Shown: one piece after another, positions 33,664-45,250 of the stretch
How positions within the stretch are numbered: position 1 is the stretch's first letter
How the letters are laid out: every line of letters starts with the position of its first letter
DNA from: Termitomyces sp. T153
Lineage: Eukaryota; Basidiomycota; Agaricomycetes; Agaricales; Lyophyllaceae
DNA: 64,000 nucleotides
NCBI GenBank assembly: GCA_018296165.2
Contig: JACKQL020000037.1
Span: 310,001 to 374,000 of the forward strand
Direction: 5' to 3'
Notes under the pieces: generated by a model
The model's input: the letters and a program-made list of their open reading frames with translations, nothing else
Databases searched by the model: none
What the model was told of the DNA's origin: nothing
Program-made: the position numbers and the translations under genes

Positions 33664-36385
33664 ATGGATCCTTTGCCTGAATTGAAACCGCTATCGATGC
33701 AGGATGCGGCGAGCTCGGCCCTCTCGTCTCCAGAGGTCTCCATCAACGAACCCAATCCATGGAGCGATGTCATACATGCCGACAACGATAAACCACATAC
33801 TACAGAGCCTCTGCACACACCAGATCCATCTACAATGGACCAGTCAATCGTTCACGGCCTCGAATCTGTCGTGTTAACTGGTCCTGCCGATAACAGACCA
33901 CCCCAGGTCTCTCAGGAAGTTCTCAATCAGTTTGACCCACTTGCGATTCTAGAAGAGGAAGCCGCGCAAGAGGCATGGAAATCGGCAGAGGCTCATCCAC
34001 CACCACCACGGATACCTTCACCTAAACCTCCAGCGCTGCCGCTGAAAGACAATGTGGCGTCATCGTCTCCTGATTCTCCGCAACTTGCTGGATCTCTGTC
34101 CTCGTCCTCGTTTCCTTCATTTACAGCATTAACTCGTGCATTTGCGATGCCATCCTTTTCTCGCCCACGACCTCGGTCGATGGATCAGGCCAAACCCGTC
34201 CCCTCACCCGCAACAATTTCTGCCGCTTTCGCAGCCCAGCAAGATATACCACGGAATGACGTGACGTCGACCAGCAATGTCCCAACCCCCAGTGGAAGTG
34301 GTACCGTTTCTCCTGCTCCGGACTTGCGTGCCCAGGGCGAGATTCCGTTCGACTTTCAGAGTTTTCTGGATCAAATGAAAAGTCGGAGTGCAGAGCCTGT
34401 GTCTAAATATCTACGATCGTATGTTCTCGTCGTGACACTCACTATGAGTATACCTTGACCTATCATCATAGATTCCTGAGTAATTTTGCCAAACGCACCT
34501 TTACCGTGAATGACCAGATTAAGATTATCAATGATTTCCTAAATGTAAGCTCTGGGACTAATGTGATGCTGGATATTGTTGAACCCGTTTTCAGTTCATC
34601 TCGGGCCAGATGCGGGCTTGCGAACCATGGAAGAATGCGTCAGAAGCAGAGTTTGACAATGCGATGGAAGGCATGGAAAAGCTGGTCATGAACCGTCTTT
34701 ATGACTTGTTGGTGTGATATCAAACAATCTTATGAGCCTGTCTTTGACCGTGGTTTTTCAGTACCTTTACACCACAAGTCGCTCTTGTCGTTCCTCCTCG
34801 GCCGATAACGGCAGACGACCTTGAACGAGATCGCGTTCTTTCACAACGTATCGCGCTTTTTGGGTGGATAGAAGAGCGACACCTCGATATACCCGAAGGA
34901 GAAGGAAGCACAGGCTTCCTCCTGTTTGCGCAACAAGGTTCGAACTGCCCACATCAATATTATGCAAATCACTGAACTATAGCCCACAGAGCTCCTCAAA
35001 ATCAATCACTATAAAGCACCACGAGACAAATTGATATGTATACTGAACTGCTGTAAGGTCATTTATGGTGCGTCTTTTGGTCGTAGAGGGCGGCTGGATG
35101 TCTCACATACAAACTAGGCCTAATACGCCATCTACAGGTTGACGAGGGTGCCGACGCGTTTGTGCCCATACTCATTTATGTGGTTCTCAAAGCCAACCCA
35201 GATCATTTGCTCTCAAATGTTGAGTAAGTTGTTCTCTGACCTGTCGTGGAACATAATGCCAACCCTCCATATGACAGGTTCATAAATAGGTTCCGTAATC
35301 CTGAGAAGTTGCAAAGTGAAGCTGGATATTATCTCTCCAGTCTTGTAAGTGCTGCCTTCTACGACTGATCCCGGCTATGTCACGAATTTCTCAAAGATGG
35401 GTGCTGTCTCGTTTATTGAAACGATGGATCACACCTCGCTTTCCAATATCTCACAAGAGGAGTTTGAACAGTAAGTTTCTGTCAATGAATACAATTGAAG
35501 TCAATCTGAAGTCAACAAAGAAACGTCGAAGAGGCCATACAAACACTCCCGCAATCAGATACCAACTCCCCTGTCGTCTCCCAGGCACCAAGAACATCCC
35601 AACCTCCCTCACCTATCAACTCACACGCAGGCGAAGAATCTGCGCAACCACTCGCCATATCCACTCCACCCCAGTCTCTCTCCGACGACGCCAAACGTCT
35701 CCTGCAGAAGACAGGCGACACAATATCAAAACCTCTGAACGCCATCGGGCGAATATTCAGCGAAGCACTCGACGGCGCGGAAAACAAACTGGCATATCTC
35801 CCCGGGCCTTTTGCTCCCTTTGAGCTCGGCCGAGAGTATCGCGAACAAGGAACTGCGACACCACGCTTGGCGTACCCCGAGGGTGATGGGCGTTCGGCTC
35901 TGCCAGGACATCAGGTTCCTCAGACACCCTACTCTACAGGTGATGGAATGCACGTACCGCCGATACATACACCATACAAGCCGCGCGTGAGACGTGTACC
36001 GTCCACGTCCTCTTTCGGGGGCTCAGCATCGCTCTCAGGGTTCACGACCGACGAAACTTCAACACGCCTCGGTCCTCCCACTCACCAGCCGCTTTCAATA
36101 GGCCTCTCACAGAACCTGTTGTCGCCAGTGTCGCCGCGTGTGCAGTTGCTTGCCGAGGGCGACGGGCAATCCGTGTCACGGACGCCGACGCCGAATTTGG
36201 ATCTGGCGGGTATGTCGAGGCAGATTGACGCAGCGCATGAACAGGCTGCTGCTGCCGCGAGGGAGACGCTTATTCAGATATTCCCGAGTGTGGATACGGA
36301 GGTGATTGAGTTGGTGCTGGAGGCGCAGGAGGGGGATCTGGGTAAGAGTATTGAGGCGTTGCTTGATATGAGCGTTGGGTCGTAG
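33664..36385 (+). CDS. VPS9: VPS9-domain Rab5-type GEF with C-terminal CUE domain
   Basis: Guanine nucleotide exchange factor that would activate the Rab5/Vps21 GTPase in vacuolar and endosomal sorting; the CUE domain binds ubiquitin. Nine exons: 33664-34418, 34472-34544, 34595-34707, 34762-34937, 34990-35067, 35118-35223, 35278-35344, 35397-35470 and 35521-36385, giving 768 residues. The N-terminal 240 residues are Ser/Pro-rich and disordered. A helical segment (FLSNFAKRTFTVNDQIKII) leads into the VPS9 domain at about 340-480, with DEGADAFVPILIYVVLKANP and the SL-MGAVSFIE region. After a second disordered stretch comes the CUE domain at about 718-765 (LIQIFPSVDTEVIELVLEA). Introns are 50-54 bp, all GT-AG. 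The exon 3 donor (GTTGGT) was chosen by frame. The order VPS9 then CUE is as in yeast Vps9. Confidence 0.92.
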
Positions 36386-36511
36386 CTCGGGCCATGCATG
36401 ATGCATGATGTAGTCTGTTCTTCCCTCATTGATATATGGCATTGCACTCGAATTCAGTACTCGTTGTGCTTACGGATTTCAAGGACGAGTTATATTACGT
36501 CATATTAAATA

Positions 36512-36929
36512 ATGCCGAGTCCTTACTTTCCTCATGCCATCTACTCTCTGGCAATAATTACTCTCTCCATACATCTCGTTAGTCAACGGAGACTAGCAGA
36601 TGATGAGCGCGCGCATATCGCAGCGCAAACTTCGATCTTGGAATCTATACGAGACCAGCTAAAGTCCAATAAACCTCTGTCCAACGAGGAACTCACAAGA
36701 CTCCGACGGCTTGCGCGCCCAGTTGAACACAAAGATGGAGATGAAGGAGCGTCTGGGAGAACTATAGGCTGGGGAGAGATCTTCTTGGGACGGAAGAAGG
36801 AAGAAGGTGCGGCTAGATGGGAAAAGAAGGAAACGGAAAAATGTACGTCGACGTCCTGGTCTATCTATGTGTGACCGATCCGTTGGATACTGATACGCAC
36901 GCGAAGTACACCAAGACATGTCGAAGTAG
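36512..36929 (+). CDS. Small membrane-anchored protein, unknown function
   Basis: Exons 36512-36842 and 36907-36929 (64-bp intron, GTACGT donor) give 117 residues ending LHQDMSK; without splicing the frame ends three residues later in unrelated sequence. One N-terminal hydrophobic segment (HAIYSLAIITLSIHLVS, about residues 8-24) is followed by a charged helix with heptad character and a Lys/Glu-rich tail. This resembles a conserved class of small mitochondrial or ER tail-type proteins seen in basidiomycetes, but I cannot name it. It starts 127 bp after the VPS9 stop on the same strand. The short last exon is inferred only from phase and consensus. Confidence 0.6.
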
Positions 36930-37357
36930 TTCCTATAAAGATCTAGGCACGCGTTTATCTGGACAGCATGTCATCGACGTCTATGCTACCGTTCAAAATC
37001 AGCGCGTGAGTTACCGGGGTTGGTCCAGAACTATGGTACAGTTGAATCAGTTCAGTGTTCACCGGCATTCGGCCGTTCTGCATCGAATCAAGTAGTCGTC
37101 GCCTTCTCGAATACTTGTTTTGGGTTTCGCATCGTAGCAAGTTCGCAAACTATTTTTGAGACTTATTTCGAATGCAACGAAAACTCATCTTGTCCGATGG
37201 AAATTTCTCTTATTCTCAATTATATCACGAGCTTTCTTCCTAGAACCATATTCCAAAGGAAGTTGAACTGAATTTCAGAATGATACGTATCTCGCATTTC
37301 GTATACAACATCATCAAAGTTGAAGTCCTTAGGCTTGAATCTTCATGAATCCTTACT
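36930..37357. other. Convergent 3' spacer
   Basis: No gene seen. It separates the small membrane protein from the 3' end of the MFS gene. Confidence 0.45.
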
Positions 37358-39896
37358 TTACGTCATGTATCTGTACCCACTCCACTCGTCGCCCTTTTCC
37401 AATTTCGCTTCCTCCAGAGTTGCGAATCTTCCATTTTTTTCGTTTCCAGTACCTTCTTTCCCAATGATTTCATCCCTCTCCCCTCTGTCGCGGCGAGCGT
37501 TCTCTCGCTTTAAGAAGAAGAGATATACAGTGGAACTTATAACTCCCAGGCCGATGTACATGAAGACCAAACCATGGCCTGCTATTGTTAATTGCTCGGA
37601 TTCGGGAATGATATAGCTTGAACTCACCGAGAGTGTACCATGGGGCATCAGGTGCACGGTACTACGAGACTTAGGTGAAAACCGATGCCAGCAGAGATAT
37701 TGAATTATGACATACAATATTCGAGGAAACTGCTCCATTGATATTTCCACTACAAGGACATGAAGTGAGCGTGGGTCGATACAAAGCTTATCGACATACA
37801 AACTGATCACCATGGCAAGAACGACGCTGCGCTTGTAAGACCCCTCTACGTTGTTAGATGTCCATGCACTGGGACCCTATCTTACTCAACATCATCAGGA
37901 TGGCAATGGACAGACAACTCACATTGTATTTGCTACAAGTCCATGTATAGAAAATCAGTCTTTTTGGTTGAATACTGTCTATGCTGAGAACGTACGAACG
38001 ACAGGATAGATACCACTGAGTACTAATTATCAGAAGAATCGTGCAATGAGCAGAAAAATTGCTTACCATGTTGCCAGATATACAGCGAAGTAGGAGAGAG
38101 CAGGTTTCCTGGAAAAGATGAGAATCATATAACCAGCGCCACCTGTTGAAACTTGGTTGAAGCCCTTCGTATCCAGCCAGAATAGCCACGAACCGAGAAA
38201 CAAAAATGCTCTATTACCAAGTTAGAATCACAAGTAAGCATCAAAAAAAACAGTCGACGCGCACAAATTAAAATAACCTCGATGACCAACACGATCCGCG
38301 GCATAGCCCACCAAACAAGTGATCAAACCAGCAAAAACATATACGGGGACAGTCAAGAGGTTCGCAGGAGTAGCTTGAAAACCTGTAACAGCTCATATGA
38401 GTCATTGAAGTCGGAAACCTGATATGGTCTCACCGAGCTACAGAGTTACCAATTGAGATGCCGAGAAGAAGGAAGAGAGCATAAGTTATACATACTTGAT
38501 TGATAATGGTTGGTAGGAATAAAGAGAACGCATAGAGTGGTGCGTCACAGCCCATGTATACGATCACTAGCCAACGGTCATTAGAGAATTATAGCAGAGA
38601 AGAGAACAACACATACTACCAACCCAAGTCTTCCAGTCCTTCAAAGCGGCCCATATATACTTGAATCTCAGTTGTTCGCCAGCAGCACTGAATTGGGCAT
38701 CGCTTTGCAGGCGCCTAACGACCAGAGTCCTTTCAGCTGCGGTGAGAAACTTGGCAGTGTCAGGAAAATCTTGAATAATCCAAAACGACGCGACGCCCGC
38801 AAGGACAGTTGCCAAGCCTTCAATGACTAAAGAGTCTAAGCATCTTGGCTCCCAATAAAAGGATGAGAAGAAACATACTAAAAATCCAGGCCCACGCAGG
38901 TTTACCACCAATACCATCCATATTTGCAATAGCAGCCTTGAGCCGAGATTAGGACGACACAACAATATAAATGTGGCAAGGGTGGATCATACCGCAAGAA
39001 GCCCGCCAAAAGCGCCAGACACACTCGCGGCCGTAAAGAACAGCGCCGCGCGAAGGCCGAACTCGGACCGCTTGTACCAACTAAATTAACATTCATTAAT
39101 ACAAACTTGAGACAAGTCTATCCAAGATCATACCAAGAGAGATAATAATTTACACCAGGGAACAACCCAGCTTCCCACACTCCCAGCATCCACCGCATGC
39201 CTGGAATCGACCACGTGAGTTTTGTTAAGCGGTTTGAAGATGGTCGCTAACCCATGAGACCTCCAAAGTTATGGACCAACCCTTGAAGGGTCTGAAAAAA
39301 TAATATGAACATTCAATCTTTTATTCTTGCAACAATCAAGATTCACCATCATCACGCCCCAGCCTAACATCAGGAAAGAGAGCCATATGGACGGACGTAA
39401 TCGCTTCAAGAAAATGTTTGACGGAACTTCAAAGATAGCATAACTGAAGAAGAAAATCTATGACCAGAAAAACAAGTCAGAATACAGTAGCGATTAGCAC
39501 TCCCAAGTGATTACCGTTAAAGCGAGCAGATACTGTGTATCAGTAATGTGAAGATCTGTGGTGAGGTGGTAGAGCTATAATTTTATTAGTGTTAGCATGA
39601 TCCCCTCGAGGTGCATTCACGAACCTTCGCACTGCAAGAATTGAATCAGACTCCTCGGACCGATGAGAATACATCTGTACCTACTTTCCAATGCTGGTCC
39701 GATCGAGAAAGCTCAGCAGGTACAACAACGACAGCCAAGGAATCAGAGCCCAGTCAATTTTCCGCAGCAGTTTCTTCTCATCCACCCCACTGACGTCGAC
39801 ATCAGGATTGTAGAGGGATGTAGGATCGACTATAGAGATGTCCTCCTTTTCGAGTTCACGTCCAGAACTCGTTGGTGATGCTTTATTGTCCACCAT
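37358..39896 (-). CDS. MFS transporter, Dal5/anion:cation symporter-like
   Basis: Twelve-helix plasma-membrane permease of the allantoate/vitamin/organic-anion family; substrate unknown. Nineteen exons (minus): 39896-39685, 39631-39625, 39574-39515, 39457-39347, 39291-39252, 39200-39134, 39080-38993, 38936-38879, 38826-38620, 38566-38496, 38437-38434, 38382-38278, 38208-38067, 38015-37996, 37932-37923, 37868-37800, 37749-37716, 37661-37628 and 37581-37358. They join to 520 residues with every phase consistent. Family marks are WALIPWLSLLYLLSFLDRTSIGNAK, EVPSNIFLKRLRPS, NQLGFQATPANLLTVPVYV, IYPVVPNTIAWTSNN-EGSYKRS, and the C-terminal KRENARRDRGERD and GDEWSGYRYMT. Three exons are only 4, 7 and 10 nt, and removing any of them breaks a conserved motif. 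Confidence 0.9.
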
Positions 39897-40911
39897 AGTG
39901 CTTCGTCGCAAGAGAGAGGGCGTCAGGGTAGAGCCTTTGGGAAAAGAATCTTTAGCTGTTTTTGTACGCGAGATGTGCCCTATCTTTTGGATAATTGGCT
40001 ATTCTTGAGCCCGAATGTATCCTGTAATCTGCCTGAGATTTGATTGTGCCTATGATTGTTATGAGGAGTTCCATTTGGGCTTACCTTCACACGGATATAT
40101 GCAACTACAGTCTGTTTACTATACCGTGGACCGAACACAGAATGGTCCAGTTACTCCACTTGCAAGGGCCGTCAGACAATAACGTCGTCTGATGCACGAG
40201 GCAAGTGTCCTCCGTTTGTGTAATTGAACGAGAGGTTGCAAGAGGGTCTATTCTGCACAGATACAGATGGTAAGTTCCTGGATATTCTTGCGTTTGTTAC
40301 AAACACGACCTTCACTAGAATGTAGTTTTGAGTGATCCCATAGAATACGCATTAGGAAAGCTGTTGTTACGACATGCGTCAATGGCAGGGTCACATTTGG
40401 TAGGGAGGATCAGGACGCTTTCGGGTGGGTAGGTTGATAAGTATTGCCGTACAGCTTCCGTGGTCTTCCATATTGTTTGAGTTAGTTATGGTTATGTACA
40501 CGGAAATGAGATGATGGAAGCCAACCTTCACACACGTTAGCATGGACAGATGACCTAGGTCTTGATGTCAGGTGTTCAAAGGTATTTATATCAAGAGCCC
40601 CTGATGACGTTGTCGGGGATGCGAAATCACATCTATGGAAGTAGGGTGCTCCGTTGACGGCCCGCAGCCATAAGGTTACGGCTCAAAACGGTTACGGTAT
40701 CTGTACACCGTGCCGTGTCACAAAGCTCAAAACCTTCGAGGGTACGGCAGTTTTACGGCCGTAAACGTCCTATACCGTTTACGGTAAACTTTGACTTTGA
40801 TTAACATAGAACAGGCTATGGTAATTTATCTAGAGCGTATCGAGCCATCTTGAGTTGTTGTTTCACAATCATCATGACGAGCTATGGTCTGTGCCTTCGG
40901 CACGGGCCTGT
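39897..40911. promoter_or_regulatory. MFS promoter side and edge of transposon block III
   Basis: CG-normal DNA with no gene. The distal part (40651-40790) is packed with ACGG/CCGT motifs. CGs cease just after a short hairpin at 40879-40917. Confidence 0.5.
40651..40790. repeat. ACGG/CCGT-motif cluster
   Basis: About twelve ACGG or CCGT tetramers on both strands within 140 bp, often as TTACGG. Clusters like this occur as subterminal repeats of hAT-type transposons or as arrays of a regulator's binding site; neither is shown here. Confidence 0.6.
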
Positions 40912-40951
40912 AGCTCTTGCTACATCCCAGACCTAATCAAATGAAGTGAGG

Positions 40952-41101
40952 TTAGGTCCTTGATATTCTAACTCAATGCTGAGATCTAGACCCAACCTCA
41001 CTTTGTTCAGTTAGGTCCTTGTATTTCATTAACTCAATGCTGAGATCCAGACCCAACCTCACTTTGTTTGGTTAGGCCCTTGTACTCCATTAACTCAATG
41101 C
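40952..41101. repeat. Tandem repeat, ~60-bp unit
   Basis: Units start with TTAGGTCCTTG at 40952, 41011 and 41072 (periods 59 and 61 bp) and contain AACTCAATGCTGAGATC and CAACCTCACTTTGTT. More diverged copies can be followed to about 41215, with another near 41455-41520. Confidence 0.8.
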
Positions 41102-43039
41102 CCCTTGTATTTTGTCAACTCATGTTTTGTCAAGACCCAGAGCTATTCTGACTTTGTCTAACTTGGGTCTTCAATTTTCTCTTGTGATAGTTCCACATTG
41201 AGATCATCAAGATTGTCACAGAAATGGAGCTTGTCCACTTATTCTCTCTTACCATTCCAACCTAGGTCTTTCTTTTTTCAATTAATGTGCTTAGAGTCCT
41301 GTCATTTTTTATATCAGCAGACATAAGTCTTTGCTATTATTTCAACTATATTTTCTTCAGTCAAATAAAGCTTATAATTTCATCCTTTCAGGAAGTAACA
41401 TGAGAAGTGGTGATCATGTCCTAATAATTCTCTATGTTACATCTTTAATATTCTACACTCAATGATCAAAATTCAGACCAAACATCACTTTATTTGGTCA
41501 GGTCTTCAATATCCTAACTCTTCCATGTGATTTCTCATTAAATAGACAATTCTATGCTTTATATACTTGAAAAGTTAAAATCATTGAGGAATCAAATCCC
41601 CTCCACCTTCTATCCACTTTTTTCCTCTATCTATTTTACACATGCTTTCTGTAATTATTCTTTCTGCTTTCTCAAGCTGGTTCCATTCCAGAAAATCCAT
41701 CATCCTTTTTCAGAGGATGTAGTGATGTAGTCAAATATCCTTCTCAAGATCTACTCAAGTCTTTGTTCTAAATACACCTCTGTTAAAAATGATAGAAATG
41801 GGTCCCTACTTCTCAAAATCTATTTGAGCTCTGTTTATAAGGGAATATCATACAGGTGGTACAGAGAAAAATATTTCCAGTCAAATGAATTAAAGAATAT
41901 AATGGGAATAATTGAATTTAATTTAAAATTCTCTTCAAGTGTTTTTTTGATAAATGCAGAAAGGAGTATCATGAATTGATTTGCAATGGTATTTTGGAGG
42001 CCTGTGTGATAATATTTGAAATAGGTTAATCCTGTAGTGGCAACAAAGTGCTGGTCCCCAACTCAGCCTGCAGAAATTAAGTAGACTCAGAATATAAAAG
42101 ATTGAAGCAGTATTTTTGTGATTATACTTTCTTGGTGTTGTATTTGCACTAGGCAAAGATAATTTTATCCATAGACTAGCTACCCCAGACACAGACTACT
42201 TTTTTTGTAAGTAAATTAAGTAAATCAATATGATTTTCATCCAAATCAGGTCTCCTATTTCATTATCTTCTTTATGACTGTCACTTTCTCTATCTTCCAA
42301 ACAAGCTGCAACTGCACCAACAAAGTCATATTTTACCCAGAGAGGCTCAGAGCATGTGGGCAGTCCTAAAGCCTCTATGTGATCTGTGTTTGCAAGCAAA
42401 ATGGCATCCTGTGCATTGAATGAAAACATGGTTGCCTGAGTGGTTTCTGACTTGTATGTGAATAATACAAATGTGACAGCAACAGCAGAAAAGTCAGCAA
42501 GCTCTTTGTTTCTGTTGATAATTGGTAAGCTCTAGTATCACTCCATTTTGAAAGGTTTCTGTCCATCATAGACAGGAACTGCAATTCAGTTTAAGTATCA
42601 TTCATGCCCAATAAGATCTAAAGCTTACTTGTTTTCCTCAGTGATTGGACTGGAGCACTCCACATCAAACTAGATGGCTTTTTCTCCCCACTGCCTTGTT
42701 TCATAGGTGATGGAGGAGATAGTTCCAGAAATTTTGAAGTATTATCTCCATGATAAAATAAATCAGTAAAGAGATAATTTCCAATGCAAGTGCAACTTAC
42801 TAAAACTTCACCTGTATGTTAACATTGAAACACCCTATGCCCATTGAGGAACTACAACTTTTGTTAGTCTGAATACAGAACTAGCTGCTGCCATGGCCTG
42901 AGGAAAGGTACAATCTGAGAATGCCACAGATATACTGCTTTGCTGTTCATCTTTTCTCAGTAGAACACTGCTTTAGGTCACAGCACCAACTAGGAAGAAC
43001 ACACTCCACTAGGAAGAACACACTCCACTGACCAGAAGA

Positions 43040-45250
43040 ACAATGGTGTACAAGATATTGACCAGGAGTGTGCAGAGCCTATGGATCTACTGTTGCCAGG
43101 TTAATAATGTCCATGGAGCAAGGTTCATATATCTCCAGTCCAAAGAGTCACTTGGCTGCTGTGGAAAATACATAGGCCAGATTGATCATGGGAGCTTTAT
43201 GCTCCTCACTGCCTCTGTAATAAATAATGTTGAGTCCTGCAAGAGTTTTAGGCTTTTTTATCTTTTGTGCTCATTAATAGATGTACTACAAAGTTATAGG
43301 AAGCAGAAGCACTCACAAATTATTTTCATCTGAATCTTTAGGTCAATTTTTTCACCAGCCATAGACTTTGCTTTTTGCAAATTAATTGCATGTCACAAAT
43401 CATTTGTTGCCACAATAGCTGTTGCAAATTGCCTTCCTTCACTACTCATATCTAATCCATCTGAGTTGTCAAAGGATTTTATTGCTTGGTGATGTGCTCC
43501 TATGCTGCTTAGTTGCCATGTAGGAAACCAAAAAGAAGACCTAAACACTGGCAACTAGATAGGGTAGGCTGGCAATAGGAAGTTAATAGGGGTGAGTCAG
43601 TAACTGTCTCAGAAAACAAGAGCTAATAAATGTGAAGGGAATAAGGAGTCAAGTGAAAAGTGTCACTATTGCTAGCCTAACTTGCCAGACAGTAACAAAA
43701 GGTTGCTAGATAGTAATAAGAGAAGGGAACAGAGGCAAAAGTGTTGCTAGGAAAGGGGGGACTAAGCAATAGAAGTGGAGTGAGGAACAAGAAATGAGTG
43801 AAGTTAATGTAAACTGGAGTACAAACACAAACTAGTTGTTAGCTATAGTTGCTAGCATTGCTAAGTTGTAATAACATTAAGGGCACCCACAGTTGGCACC
43901 CATGCTAGGTCAAGTTTGAGGTCATCAAAACTTGTTGCTAAGTCATTGGCAATGATAAAAGAAAGCAATAAGAAATCTGAAGCTAGTAGGCAGAGAGCTA
44001 CTAAGGGGAACAATACTCTGTTGATTGCTTTGGTCTCTATGTACAGGCAGTATTTATATTGTTTATAGGTATAGTATTTGGAAAGGAAATATTAATGACT
44101 GCCAGCAATGGCATCTGCCAAAGTGTTTATGATACATACTGGATGTCAGTATGGTAACTAAGTATAGGTACATAATATTAATGTAATGTGTAAAATTTGT
44201 CAATTACAAGAAAAAAGCATTCCTGATGCCAATACTTAAAGTGTAGATGCCATTCAAGTATGTTTGTAAGCCAGACAAGAAAAATGATAAGAAATCACAC
44301 AGCTTTTAATGTATCCTTTTTGGAGAGGAGGCAGTGTTATTGCTAGGTGAGGTCACTAGCAATTATTGCTAAGAAAGGTCTTGGCTTTATCGTTTTAGAC
44401 CTATAGGCCAGACTCCATGTGATAAGGTTTGTGATTCAGAAGTCTTGTGGTTGTCAAAATCTTGTGCAAAGGCTACATCATTCCAGACCTTGGGGCTAGA
44501 CCCCACATGATAAGTGTTGTGACTTGTGCATAGTCATGTGCAATATAATCAGCTGCTATCCAATCAGAAATGCCAAAAACAGTGCTCAGTAACAATTGAG
44601 TCTTATCATTAGCTATTGAACAAGTGAACATCTTCAATAGTATATATTTGTTTTCTCAAATGAAGAATGGCTGCTGCTCTTCTAAATCTATCACTTCAGT
44701 GATGGAGTTCCAAACTAATTTGTCTAGGTGGTTAATCAGCTTAGTAGCAAATATATGACAAGAACTTGTTATTGATTCATACAAGGGGACTCCTATCACT
44801 GGAGAATATTGATAGAAATCACCTGAAAAAATAACTAAAATACCTCCAAAAGGTTTATTGTTGCCCTTGACTATTTGCAAAGAGCAGTCTACATCAGATA
44901 ATAATGCACAACTCAACAATGAGGTTTCATCAATCATGAGCACTATGACATTCTTGAATTCTTCAAATAAATTATTTTTTTCAGCAACACTCATGATCAC
45001 TACATAATTTTCTTTAGAATCACCAGAAACATAATCACCCTTTTCTTTTTTAAAAAATCTTTAATAGAAAATCCTTTATGAATAGTCAATCCATTAATGA
45101 GTGCAGCTGCTGTGCTACTTGATGCTAAAAACCACAATCTGTTTTTGCACTGATATGCCTCTATAATTCAATGAACAGCTTTAACCACATGAGTTTTTCC
45201 TGTCCCTCCTGCACCTGACAGAAGGAGCTGCAAATATAGTTAGTGTGCAG
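43040..45250 (-). pseudogene. Helitron Pif1-like helicase domain, broken
   Basis: Walker A SGAGGTGKTHVVKA lies at about 45230-45190. Walker B LMIDETSLLS (about 44940-44910) and GDFYQYSPV (about 44825-44797) follow. The domain continues past the solo LTR as FNSQAIKSFDNSDGLD. It is interrupted by 43490-44608 and several stops. Confidence 0.85.
43490..44608 (-). mobile_element. Solo LTR, family B copy 2
   Basis: 1119 bp, collinear with 21570-22688 and with the same ends. Flanks TTGG (43486-43489) and TTAG (44609-44612) are a 4-bp target duplication with one transition. It sits in the Helitron helicase, and its removal gives an open join. Confidence 0.85.

Noticed and set aside
40879..40917. Hairpin as the 3' terminus of the Helitron
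   Set aside because: Tempting because Helitrons end with a hairpin, but no CTRR followed by T was found at the right distance in the right orientation, and 1.9 kb of unrelated sequence lies between it and the helicase remnant.
40952..41101. CRISPR-like array
   Set aside because: Eukaryotic context; units are contiguous with no spacers.
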